DNA of 15,317 nt from CAXMPK01 sp964195405 (GCA_964195405.1 CAXMPK010000233.1:1-15317), one strand, 5' to 3'. Shown: positions 7,466 through 14,066, numbered from the stretch's first letter. Notes: generated by a model from the sequence alone, not told the origin. A program made the numbers and translations.

Positions 7466-8035
7466 ATGTCTAACGCTTCGCCACGCGTTCACGTCCTGAC
7501 CTCTGGATATGTTGGTCCACGGACCGCCTCGACTGTATCCCTGATTGAAGCAGTCGATGGGCTGGTAGTGGTCGATCCCGGGATGGTCTCGGCGCGTTCG
7601 GTGATTCTCGATCCGATATCGGCCCTGGGCCACGTTCCCGAAGACGTCACAGACGTGGTGATCTCACATCATCACCCCGACCACACCATCAACATCGCCC
7701 TCTTCCCCAACGCCCGTGTCCACGATCACTGGGCTACCTATGAGAATGATGTGTGGACGAGTCGTCCCGCTGAGGGCTTCGAAGTGGTCGATGGAGTCAC
7801 CCTCTGGGAAACACCTGGCCACACACCCCAAGACATCACCACCATCGTCGAAGAGTCTGATGGTCTGACCGCCCTGACTCATCTGTGGTGGTTCACCGCC
7901 GGGCCCGAAGAGGATCCTTTTGCTACCGATTCCGGCGCTTTGCACGAGGGCCGTAGACGGGTGCTCGAGACCGCGGCCAGGATCATCCCCGGTCATGGTG
8001 AGTTGTTTGTCCCCGACGAGGGGACACCCCGCTGA
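7466..8035 (+). CDS. MBL-fold metallo-hydrolase, MBLAC1-like
   Basis: The small (about 189 residues) metallo-beta-lactamase-fold protein has the zinc motif HHHPDH (about 68-73) directly followed by TINIALFPNARV, then ETPGHTPQD and the last His in IIPGHGELF. The layout (TSGYVG near the N-terminus, VSLIE, VVVDPG, then HxHxDH and LFPNA) matches the MBLAC1-like group. The usual bridging Asp (as in 'GD.F') is not seen: the matching place reads ALTHLWWF, so one metal ligand may be a His or the site may be altered. The ATG at 7466 was chosen because AGGG lies eight bases before it; a GTG at 7457 in frame would add three residues. The stop overlaps the next start as TGATG. The substrate is unknown; a hydrolase acting on thioester, phosphodiester or RNA is possible. 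Confidence 0.85.
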   Translation: MSNASPRVHVLTSGYVGPRTASTVSLIEAVDGLVVVDPGMVSARSVILDPISALGHVPEDVTDVVISHHHPDHTINIALFPNARVHDHWATYENDVWTSRPAEGFEVVDGVTLWETPGHTPQDITTIVEESDGLTALTHLWWFTAGPEEDPFATDSGALHEGRRRVLETAARIIPGHGELFVPDEGTPR

Positions 8036-8649
8036 TGGGGGTCACGTTTCTCAATGCACCCTTTCGAGGGCTCACCTGGAAAACAGTCCTCTTTCACCTG
8101 ATCGCCTTCCCGGTTGCGATTTTCTACTTTGTGTTGACCGTGACCGGTATCGCCCTGTCGGTGGGTCTCCTCATTGTTGGAATCGGGTTCTTCCTTGGTT
8201 ACGGCGTGCTTTGGCTGATTCACGGTATGGCTCCTGTGGAAGGATGGTTGGTCTCCAAACTGCTCGATACCCCGATCAGAGCCGGCCTTCCCGAGCCCAG
8301 CGGTTCCTTTTTGCAGCGGTACAAGAGGATGTTCAGCTCTCTTTCGACATGGTCAAGGGTTGCGTATGTTCCGCTCAAGCTGCTCACCGCGGTGGTCGGG
8401 TTTGGCTTTGCGACAACCGCGGTGTCATCGCTTGCCCTGTTGGCGACACCGTTTCTCTATCAGCGGGAATGGTTCGATATGTCGATCACCAGCAGTTGGA
8501 GCGTCGATACCCTGAGTGAGGCGATCTTGGCCGCCTTGACCGGTCTCGTGGTCAGCTGGATCTTCTTCTATCTGTCCAACCTGACCGGTCGCCTGACTGC
8601 GGTCTTGGCCAGGGCGATGATCAGCGATCCAACCGGGGTGGTGCTTTGA
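8035..8649 (+). CDS. Stand-alone 'putative sensor' (PF13796-like) membrane protein
   Basis: The product has 204 residues with two N-terminal hydrophobic helices (about 17-35 and 37-62), a cytoplasmic linker containing SFLQRYKRMFSSLSTWSRVA, and two more helices (about 112-142 and 160-182). This order, and the segment 'R...M...STW..VAY...K', resemble the putative-sensor domain that in actinobacteria is usually the membrane part of a histidine kinase. Here no kinase part follows. The gene starts on the last base of the upstream stop (TGATG) and its own stop overlaps the next start in the same manner, so it is translated with the metallo-hydrolase and the AlaX gene. Domain assignment is from memory of the pattern and is moderate. 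Confidence 0.75.
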   Translation: MGVTFLNAPFRGLTWKTVLFHLIAFPVAIFYFVLTVTGIALSVGLLIVGIGFFLGYGVLWLIHGMAPVEGWLVSKLLDTPIRAGLPEPSGSFLQRYKRMFSSLSTWSRVAYVPLKLLTAVVGFGFATTAVSSLALLATPFLYQREWFDMSITSSWSVDTLSEAILAALTGLVVSWIFFYLSNLTGRLTAVLARAMISDPTGVVL

Positions 8650-9389
8650 TGGCCGGTCGTGCACCCACCGAGGAGATCGCTCCAGTAGACGCATATCAAT
8701 CGGCGGCGGAGGGCACCGTTGTAGACGTGGGCGACGAAGGGATCTTCCTCAATCGCACCGTTTTCTATTCGCGTGGTGGAGGCCAGCCCGGCGATGTGGG
8801 GACGATCACGTGGTCGGGCGGTTCGGTGGAGGTCATCGACACGTTTCGCAAGGATGGAATGCCGTTTCATCAGGTTGCCGTAGGGGCTGTCCTCCCCGAT
8901 CCGGGAACACCTGTTGAAGGTGTGATCGACTGGGAAAGGCGCTACATGACAATGCGCACCCACACTGCCCTCCACGCACTGTCTGGCGTGGTCTACCGCG
9001 ACTTCGGCGCCAAGGTGACCGGTGGGAACATGACGCCAGGCGAGGCCCGGATGGATTTCGAGCTCGATTCGATTTCGGTCGAGTTCGGGCGGGACGTCGA
9101 GCGCACTCTGAATGGCGAGCTCGTGAAGGGGTATCCAACCGAGATCGTGGTCATGGCACGTGAGATCGCCCTCCAAGACCCCGACCTGATTCGCACCAAG
9201 GTCAATCTCATCCCCGATTTTGTCAAAGAGATCAGGGTTGTCGACATCAAAGGCCTCGATCGACAGGCCGACGGGGGCACCCACGTCAACTCGACGCTTG
9301 AGGTGGGGCGTGTCGAGGTTGTCAAGACAGAGTCGAAGGGCAAAGCCAACAAACGGATGCGAATCCGTGTTGTCGATATCGAAAGCTGA
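8649..9389 (+). CDS. AlaX-type alanyl-tRNA editing protein
   Basis: The 246-residue enzyme is related to the editing domain of alanyl-tRNA synthetase and hydrolyses tRNA-Ala mischarged with Ser or Gly. FYSRGGGQPGD (39-49) is the Gly-rich motif of the medium AlaX type. The zinc ligands are expected in RTHTALHAL (His105, His109) and in DRQADGGTHV (about 204-213). In the last motif the usual Cys of CxxxH is Asp (Asp208xxxHis212). The ATG at 8649 overlaps the previous stop by one base; a TTG three bases earlier is less likely. It is the last gene of the overlapping trio. The family is firm; whether the Asp variant binds zinc the same way is open. Confidence 0.92.
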   Translation: MAGRAPTEEIAPVDAYQSAAEGTVVDVGDEGIFLNRTVFYSRGGGQPGDVGTITWSGGSVEVIDTFRKDGMPFHQVAVGAVLPDPGTPVEGVIDWERRYMTMRTHTALHALSGVVYRDFGAKVTGGNMTPGEARMDFELDSISVEFGRDVERTLNGELVKGYPTEIVVMAREIALQDPDLIRTKVNLIPDFVKEIRVVDIKGLDRQADGGTHVNSTLEVGRVEVVKTESKGKANKRMRIRVVDIES

Positions 9390-9392
9390 GCT

Positions 9393-9416
9393 GGGCACAA
9401 CAACTGTTGAATGCCC
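9393..9416 (+). terminator. Hairpin after the AlaX gene
   Basis: The two-part stem GGGCA/TGCCC (9393-9397, 9412-9416) with an inner CAAC/GTTG helix around loop AACT begins four bases after the stop codon. There is no T-tract, so it may be an mRNA-stabilising stem instead of a terminator. It separates the AlaX operon from the CvpA-CAP gene 65 bases downstream of the stop. Confidence 0.4.
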
Positions 9417-9454
9417 GGGTCTAGAGACGGATATCTAGTACTGATTACCACCAC

Positions 9455-10408
9455 ATGCTCGACTTTGTCCTGGGACTCTTTCTCGCCGCCCTGCTGGTTC
9501 GAGGATGGGTTCGTGGGTTTGTCCGCGAGATCCTTGACCTGGTCGGGTTGGTCATAGGTCTGTGGATCGCCTTCAAACTCAGTGCTCCTTTAGGCGACTT
9601 CATCACCGGTGCCTTCGGCACGGCTCCCGAAGTAGCCCGGATCGGTGCCGGGATCATCTTGTTTGTTGTCTTCGGCGCGACGATGGGTGTGGCCGCCCAC
9701 TACCTATCGAAGGTGATGAGGCTCCCAGGTCTCAACATGGTCAACCGTGTTGGAGGGTCGGCCGTTGCCATTGCCTGGGGCGTGGCCGTTGTCCTGGTGA
9801 TCGTCAACGTGGTCCGGGTCTTTCCCATACCCGACAGCTGGGAAGACGAGCTGGATGAATCGACCGTGGTCCAGGCAATAGCCGGGCCCGGCGCGCTCCC
9901 ACAGGAGTTGTTTGAGCGTTTGGCCGGTGACAGTGTTCTCAGCGCTCTGGCAACAATTCAGGGTTTGTTTGGGACCAGTCGGGTTGTTCCCGAGCCACAG
10001 GAAATCGTTGAAATGCCGGCGGCCGATGGTGACGAGATCAGACAGGTCCGCGACGAGGCCGAGGACGTTCTGACCCAACTCAATGAACTTCGTGCCGGTG
10101 TTGGGGTGGGGGCTCTTCAGCCCAGCGCGGCTCTAACAGCCCTCGCCGAGACGAGGGCGTCAGAGATGTATGTCTCTGGGGAGCTGTTTCGTTCGGACTG
10201 TCGTGCCGACGCCGGTGTCAATGGGGTACGGGTTTTGACCTGTGCCGATGTCGTGGCCCTCGCCGGAACAGCGTTGGGCGCATTTGAGGGCATGAAAGAA
10301 TCCGACTCGGCCAGGGGGGCGTTGGTGGAGCCGGCCTCCGACCGCACCGGCATCTCCGTGGTGGAAGGGCCAACGGGTCGGCTCGTGGTAGTGGTCCTGG
10401 CCAGTTGA
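9455..10408 (+). CDS. CvpA-family membrane protein fused to a degenerate CAP/SCP domain
   Basis: The product has 317 residues. Residues 1-125 have four hydrophobic helices in CvpA style (colicin V production family, PF02674: LDFVLGLFLAALLVRGWVRG, REILDLVGLVIGLWIAF, GLNMVNRVGG, then AWGVAVVLVIVNVVRV). A linker (about 126-200) leads to an extracytoplasmic region that follows the CAP/SCP pattern (PF00188): TQLNELRAGVGVGALQPSAALTALAETRASEMYVSG and, near the end, ARGALVEPASDRTGISVVEG. The His expected after 'SGELF' is absent, so the usual CAP site is broken. Two Cys (249, 263) may form a disulphide. Proteins with this pairing are related to periplasmic serine-protease or colicin-type membrane functions, but the real role is unknown. 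The ATG at 9455 has no visible Shine-Dalgarno; leaderless translation is possible. Confidence 0.85.
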   Translation: MLDFVLGLFLAALLVRGWVRGFVREILDLVGLVIGLWIAFKLSAPLGDFITGAFGTAPEVARIGAGIILFVVFGATMGVAAHYLSKVMRLPGLNMVNRVGGSAVAIAWGVAVVLVIVNVVRVFPIPDSWEDELDESTVVQAIAGPGALPQELFERLAGDSVLSALATIQGLFGTSRVVPEPQEIVEMPAADGDEIRQVRDEAEDVLTQLNELRAGVGVGALQPSAALTALAETRASEMYVSGELFRSDCRADAGVNGVRVLTCADVVALAGTALGAFEGMKESDSARGALVEPASDRTGISVVEGPTGRLVVVVLAS

Positions 10409-10485
10409 AACCTCAGGAGGTTGCGCCCACTTCGTGGGCAATGGAGTTTCTTTCGGAAACTCCGGACGTGGCGCCTGCGGGGCGC
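10409..10485. terminator. Four consecutive hairpins in the convergent spacer (bidirectional terminator region)
   Basis: Between the CvpA-CAP stop and the EamA stop there are four inverted repeats in a row: AACCTC/GAGGTT (10409-10422), GCCCAC/GTGGGC (10425-10439), GGAGTTTC/GAAACTCC (10443-10463) and GCGCC/GGCGC (10471-10485). All stems are perfect and the loops are 2-5 bases. Being symmetric, they can act on both strands. The T-runs are short (TTTC), so they are weak as textbook intrinsic terminators, but the position between converging genes fits termination. Confidence 0.65.
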
Positions 10486-10495
10486 ATCCGCCCAG

Positions 10496-11392
10496 CTACG
10501 ACTCCAACACCGGCTCGCCCGAGCGGACGGGTCGAGAGCGCGTCTGGGTGATCGCGACGAGCCCGACACCCATCAGAACGATCAGGGCTCCCGCCAGCTG
10601 AAGGCCCGAAGGCCGCTCGCCAAAGATCATCGCCCCCCAGATCATGGTGAGTGCCGGCTGGATCAGAACAAATGTTGATGTTTCGGCTGCAGGAAGCCGG
10701 GGTAGTGCAAAAGTGATCAGGAGCCAGCCGGTGAGGAACCCTCCCAACGCCAGAGCGAGAAGCCATCCATGGGCTGGCCACGTGGGCGAGAAGTCGATGC
10801 CCGGACCCAGTGCCCCCACGATCAGTGTCATCACAAAGGCGCCGGCCGTTGCCTCCATCAGCGGGCCCGCTGCCGGAGCCTTGATACGATTCGACTGTCG
10901 GAAGAGCAGCAAGAACGCGGCGTAAAAAACCGCTGCGACCATGGCGAGAATGGTCCCCAGAAGCGGATCTTCGCCAAATGCCGCTGCTTGACCGATCCCC
11001 GATACGAGAGCAACTCCGAACAGCAATATCGGAATTGCAATCTTCAGACTCTTGCTTGGCACTTCACCGAGGAGCAGCCAGGCCAACACAGCAACAATGA
11101 CTACTTGCAGGTTGGCGACAAGGGTCGCCAGTCCGGTACCGATGTAGTCGATGGACGTCTGCCAGGCGATCAGGTCGAGTGAGACGATGAGGCCGGCCCC
11201 AAATGCCATCCAGCGGCTGCGCCGCGGCCGATGGTCATCGTGTCGTCTAAACCACCACAGCACGAACAAGACGGGAAATGCGTAAGCAAGTCGGAAGAGG
11301 GTCCCTGTTACCGGATCGACGCCGGAAAGGGCATAGAAGATCGCCGAGAACGAGATGATCACCGCCCCGCCAATTGCGGCGAGCCTGGTCAC
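10496..11392 (-). CDS. EamA/DMT-family transporter
   Basis: The 298-residue integral membrane protein has ten predicted hydrophobic helices and the two-fold EamA repeat (PF00892). The first repeat ends in GLATLVANLQVVIVAVLAWLLLGEVPS; the second in AAETSTFVLIQPALTMIWGAMIFGERPSGLQLAGALIVLMGV. The 'GE.PS/GERPS' after the helix and 'GA.lil.Gv' endings are characteristic. Members are drug/metabolite or amino-acid exporters; the substrate is unknown. The GTG at 11392 overlaps the stop of the small upstream ORF as GTGA, with only a weak ribosome site, so translational coupling is likely. It is the last gene of the WS/DGAT operon and stops against the hairpin cluster. Confidence 0.92.
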   Translation of the reverse strand: MTRLAAIGGAVIISFSAIFYALSGVDPVTGTLFRLAYAFPVLFVLWWFRRHDDHRPRRSRWMAFGAGLIVSLDLIAWQTSIDYIGTGLATLVANLQVVIVAVLAWLLLGEVPSKSLKIAIPILLFGVALVSGIGQAAAFGEDPLLGTILAMVAAVFYAAFLLLFRQSNRIKAPAAGPLMEATAGAFVMTLIVGALGPGIDFSPTWPAHGWLLALALGGFLTGWLLITFALPRLPAAETSTFVLIQPALTMIWGAMIFGERPSGLQLAGALIVLMGVGLVAITQTRSRPVRSGEPVLES

Positions 11393-11598
11393 GGCATAGG
11401 AGCCAGATGGGGCTCAATCCACTCCCGCCTGGCGGTCGGATCGTTGACGTGAGACCAATGTCGGTCGGGATCTTCATAGGTCTGAGCCTCATTCAGCAGG
11501 GCCCACCCCAATCGAAGATGCTGTTCGTGCCCGAAACGTCCTTCGCCCTGGTTCGCGTTCAATATCCGCGGACCATCGGCCAGATCAAGGGCAGTCAT
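11389..11598 (-). CDS. Small 69-residue protein between WS/DGAT and EamA genes, possibly a shortened family member
   Basis: This ORF starts with ATG inside the WS/DGAT stop (ATGA overlap) and ends in the EamA start (GTGA overlap). It fills the gap exactly, which is a strong sign of a real coupled gene. The sequence has GRFGHEQHLRLGWALLNEA near the middle and DPTARREWIEPHLAPMP at the end. From memory, these resemble respectively the beginning and the end of a larger (about 130-150 residues) actinobacterial family of unknown function with 'H..HLR.AW..L' at the N-terminus and '..A.AR..W..PDL.PLP' at the C-terminus. If so, the central part has been lost in frame. It has no signal peptide or membrane segment. 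The function is unknown. Confidence 0.65.
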   Translation of the reverse strand: MTALDLADGPRILNANQGEGRFGHEQHLRLGWALLNEAQTYEDPDRHWSHVNDPTARREWIEPHLAPMP

Positions 11599-13019
11599 TC
11601 CGACCCAGCGGCCAGCTTTTGAAGTTCGTGGAACGAATCGTGAATTGTATTGAGGAACACGCCGGTGTCGGGCACAGCGTCGTAGTCGGCCTGAAGACCC
11701 CAGAGAAGCTGGCCGTTGTACGAGAAGAGGGCTACCCCGATGCCGTGCTGGGCCCAGAGCGGGACCATGGGATAGTTTGCCTGCATCTGGGCACCAAGTA
11801 GATACATCGGGAATTGAGGCCCCGGGATGTTGGTCACGGTCATGTTGAACGGCCTGATCTTTGACCCAACGACCCTGTTGGCCAGCGACAGGAGGGTTAT
11901 CGGTGTCCCCGAGCTGACCTCCACCAGAGTGGCGGCTCCCAGAGCCTGATCGGTCTTCTTGAGATGAGCGGTGCGTTCCTTGATCAGTTGGTAGCGGGCT
12001 GCCGGGTCGGGCTCATCGATCGGAAGCTCAACCAGCCACATCGCAACCTGATTGCCCAGCTTGCCGGCCTGACTGGCGCTTCTGGTCGACACGGGATTCA
12101 TGATCCTGAACTCGGAATCGCCAGGGTCGTAGTCGCGGTCTTCGGTAAGGAAACTCCGCACCGCCCCCGCGGTGATCGCGAGTACGACATCGTTCACCGA
12201 ACCGCCCAGCGAGTTCTTGATCGTCTTGACGTCATCCAGCTCCAGCGCTGTCCAATCAAAACGTCTGTTGGGCCCGATGTCAGGATTGAGGGGTGTTCGG
12301 TCCGCAGCGGTAAGCCAACCTGACCTGAGAGAAGTGAGCGCGGCGATCGATTTGTCGATGGTCCGCTCGCTTATCGTCTTGCCGTTTTTCACTTTCTCGC
12401 CGAGATTGCCAAGGCCGTCGATCAGCCTGCGCGTGAATCTGGCCGCCTCCGCAACTGCGAGTTGACTGGAGGTCGGTGCCGGTCGCGGTTTCCACTCGGG
12501 GATCTCCTCGAGCGTGGTGTCAGGGATGACATTCATCAGGATCGTTGTCAGATCGACTCCGGAGATGCCATCGATCATGCAGTGGTGAATCTTTGCGATG
12601 ATGGCGAAGCGGTCTTCGCTGAGCCCTTCAACTACCCAAAGTTCCCATAGGGGTTTGTTGCGGTCGAGCTTGGTCGAGACGATTCGCCCGGCCAACTGTT
12701 TGAGCTGCTCGTCGGTACCGGGCCGGGGGAGCGAGGTGTGGCGGACGTGATAGTCGAACGTGAAGTGTGCGTCATCGATCCACACAGGACGACGGTCGTA
12801 GGGCACCCACTCCAGTCTTTGCCGGTAGCGAGGGATGTATTGGAGCTTCGATTCAATGTGGGCTCGGACTCGCTCGATGTCAATTCCACCGTCTTCGGCC
12901 TTGAGAGGAGATCCGTCGAACAGCGCTACGCCTGCCACATGCATGTGACTGGTGCGGGACTCCAGAGCCAGGAAGGAGGAGTCCAAATAGCTGAGCGGCT
13001 CGTAAAAGAAATCGGTCAT
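11595..13019 (-). CDS. Wax ester synthase/diacylglycerol acyltransferase (WS/DGAT)
   Basis: The 474-residue bifunctional O-acyltransferase (PF03007 plus the C-terminal PF06974) makes wax esters or triacylglycerol from acyl-CoA and an alcohol or diacylglycerol, at the membrane or lipid-droplet surface. The active site HHCMIDG (HHxxxDG, 145-151), the PLWELW motif (123-128), GSVNDVVLAITAGAVR with the conserved Asn-Asp, and NMTVTNIPGPQFPMYLLGA near 392-410 are all present. Length is normal (about 460-480). The ATG at 13019 is preceded by a GGGG stretch at modest spacing. It is the first gene of a three-gene operon that ends with an EamA exporter. It lies directly downstream of a tRNA-Arg-like sequence; read-through from there is possible because no separate clear promoter is seen in the 75-base gap. 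Confidence 0.95.
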   Translation of the reverse strand: MTDFFYEPLSYLDSSFLALESRTSHMHVAGVALFDGSPLKAEDGGIDIERVRAHIESKLQYIPRYRQRLEWVPYDRRPVWIDDAHFTFDYHVRHTSLPRPGTDEQLKQLAGRIVSTKLDRNKPLWELWVVEGLSEDRFAIIAKIHHCMIDGISGVDLTTILMNVIPDTTLEEIPEWKPRPAPTSSQLAVAEAARFTRRLIDGLGNLGEKVKNGKTISERTIDKSIAALTSLRSGWLTAADRTPLNPDIGPNRRFDWTALELDDVKTIKNSLGGSVNDVVLAITAGAVRSFLTEDRDYDPGDSEFRIMNPVSTRSASQAGKLGNQVAMWLVELPIDEPDPAARYQLIKERTAHLKKTDQALGAATLVEVSSGTPITLLSLANRVVGSKIRPFNMTVTNIPGPQFPMYLLGAQMQANYPMVPLWAQHGIGVALFSYNGQLLWGLQADYDAVPDTGVFLNTIHDSFHELQKLAAGSE

Positions 13020-13094
13020 ATCGCCCCGTGGGAAGGGGGTAAGGATAGATGTTGTAAGAGGTCACCGGTCCAGATAGTTGCCGATAGACGGAGG

Positions 13095-13165
13095 CGCCCT
13101 CGGGAGGACTCGAACCTCCGACACCCGGTTTAGGAAACCGATTCATCCTGCTTCGTGACCAGGGC
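13095..13165 (-). tRNA. tRNA-Arg (anticodon CCT)-like sequence, 3' half canonical, 5' half aberrant
   Basis: On the minus strand the anticodon arm is TCGGT-TTCCTAA-ACCGG (13141-13125) with anticodon CCT, followed by variable loop GTGTC, T-arm GGAGG-TTCGAGT-CCTCC and the acceptor strand CGAGGGC plus discriminator G. This half is as expected for tRNA-Arg(CCU). The 5' half should give GCCCTCG and a D-arm with GCTC/GAGC. It instead gives GCCCTGG (one mismatch to the acceptor) and a stretch of 15 bases that cannot form a four-pair D stem. CCA is not encoded. It is therefore a tRNA pseudogene, an unusual tRNA, or the chromosomal scar of an integration into a tRNA 3' half. The function as a tRNA is doubtful. 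Confidence 0.6.
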
Positions 13166-13347
13166 ATTCATTGAGAATCAAAGACCGAGCTTGACTTTTG
13201 CATCGCGTGCGTTCTGAACATCTGTCGTCAGTTTCTGTTGTCTCGCGGACATTTCGCGGACAAGAATGTCTGTAGTATTAGTGGGTTGAAGGCCTCAGCC
13301 CCTCTATTCAAACTTCACCGGGCTGAAACTGAGTTTCTCCTTGGAAA

Positions 13348-13388
13348 TCGGTCTGTGAATCAGCCACAAAAAAGTCTCTACAGACCGA
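13348..13388. repeat. Perfect 9-bp inverted repeat with a 23-base loop
   Basis: Arms TCGGTCTGT (13348-13356) and ACAGACCGA (13380-13388) are fully complementary. On the minus strand the loop contains a run of six T, so the hairpin does not have the usual T-tract after the stem. Its right arm overlaps the start of a CCGnnCATR palindrome at 13385. Confidence 0.5.
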
Positions 13389-13411
13389 ACATGTCGCCGA
13401 TTATGAACCGG
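13385..13411. repeat. CCGnnCATR-8-TATG palindromic element, copy 0 (recombination-site-like)
   Basis: Left arm CCGAACATG (13385-13393) and right arm TATGAACCGG (13402-13411) are separated by the 8 bases TCGCCGAT. It matches the better copy at 14041 in 18 of 26 positions, with the same spacing. The right arm also recurs exactly, inverted, at 14135-14144 (CCGGTTCATA). Confidence 0.35.
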
Positions 13412-13451
13412 GCGTGAAACTGACTCTGATAACCAAAGAAATGGTTCGCCG

Positions 13452-13853
13452 CTATTCGATCCCCGGTGATTCGGTGTCTGTTGCGTGCTTTCCGTGTTCG
13501 CCATGAATCGGCTCGCCTACGGCGTCTGCTGTGGTTTTTCCTGTTGCAACAGGTAAGGCCAATCCAAGGGCGACTGTCAGTAGACCAATAACACCCATCA
13601 GAACCGCCAGGGCTGATATTACGTCGGCCGCTTGTACTGCTGACTGGTTGATCGAAATCTCCAAGAGAGCGTTGTTGTACCAAAGGGCAACCACTTGTTG
13701 CTGCGGTGCCGAGTCTGCCAAGGCCTCGTTGAGGTCGTTGGTTGAACCTGCTGCCTCAACAGCGGCTTCCACCGTATTGCTACTTCCAAAGAATAAGACT
13801 GCAGCAAGCAGTATTGCTAGCCCACCCGCTGCGATTAAAACCGTCCTACGCAT
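13452..13853 (-). CDS. Small two-TM membrane protein, function unknown
   Basis: The product has 133 residues. The N-terminus MRRTVLIAAGGLAILLAAVL is a signal peptide or first membrane helix (4-24); an extracytoplasmic segment with QQQVVALWYNNALLEISINQ follows; a second helix (about 78-101, VISALAVLMGVIGLLTVALG) leads to a polar His/Glu-rich tail. The ATG at 13853 is preceded by GGAGG with six bases between, a strong ribosome site, so I take it as a real gene. I do not recognise the family. It is the only clear gene in the first 1.5 kb beyond the tRNA-like sequence and is transcribed toward it. The opposite-strand frame at 13531-14037 has no such support. Confidence 0.7.
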   Translation of the reverse strand: MRRTVLIAAGGLAILLAAVLFFGSSNTVEAAVEAAGSTNDLNEALADSAPQQQVVALWYNNALLEISINQSAVQAADVISALAVLMGVIGLLTVALGLALPVATGKTTADAVGEPIHGEHGKHATDTESPGIE

Positions 13854-14040
13854 CGCATACCTCCGGTCAACGATGATCGGTTTGCAACCTAGTCTTCAGA
13901 ACGAAGCGGTAGTTCAGCGTTTCGCCGGCCAATTGTCCTCGCTAACTACCAATGTCTCACGTCATCTATGGGTAACGCGTGTCTTCGGCAGACCGACATC
14001 AGTCGGCTCAATGTCAGCCAAGAAATCATGCGATTGAGAA

Positions 14041-14066
14041 CCGCACATAATGCCGGTTATGGGCGG
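14041..14066 (+). repeat. Palindromic element, copy 1 (tyrosine-recombinase core-like)
   Basis: Arms CCGCACATAA (14041-14050) and TTATGGGCGG (14057-14066) flank the six bases TGCCGG. The arms are inverted repeats in 9 of 10 positions. The 10-6-10 layout with inward CATAA...TTATG ends resembles Xer/dif and other tyrosine-recombinase core sites. It also shares the 12-mer CGGTTATGGGCG with 14323-14334. Confidence 0.5.

Larger units (their letters stand above)
13166..13451. other. Gene-poor stretch beside the tRNA-like sequence
   Basis: No convincing gene is seen. A short open frame on the minus strand ends with TGA at 13178 and could start at ATG 13252 (24 codons; open without a start to about 13291). 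Its end reads MSARQQKLTTDVQNARDAKV and then KLGL, which looks protein-like and could be the last part of a decayed gene. It has no Shine-Dalgarno. Two inverted repeats are also present: TCAGCCC/GGGCTGA (13295-13326, 18-base loop) and TCGGTCTGT/ACAGACCGA (13348-13388, 23-base loop). They lie downstream of the 13452 gene and may help end its transcript. Confidence 0.4.

Noticed and set aside
7046..7633. Minus-strand open frame of 195 codons
   Set aside because: It crosses the end of the propeller gene and the start of the metallo-hydrolase, both well supported on the plus strand.
8568..9398. Minus-strand open frame of 276 codons opposite the AlaX gene
   Set aside because: The plus strand has all AlaX motifs with an operon-coupled start. 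The antisense frame is His/Asp-rich, lacks recognisable domains and is a codon-bias shadow.
13531..14037. Plus-strand open frame of 168 codons opposite the small two-TM gene
   Set aside because: No ribosome site and no recognisable features. The opposite strand has a strong GGAGG, a signal segment and a second membrane helix.
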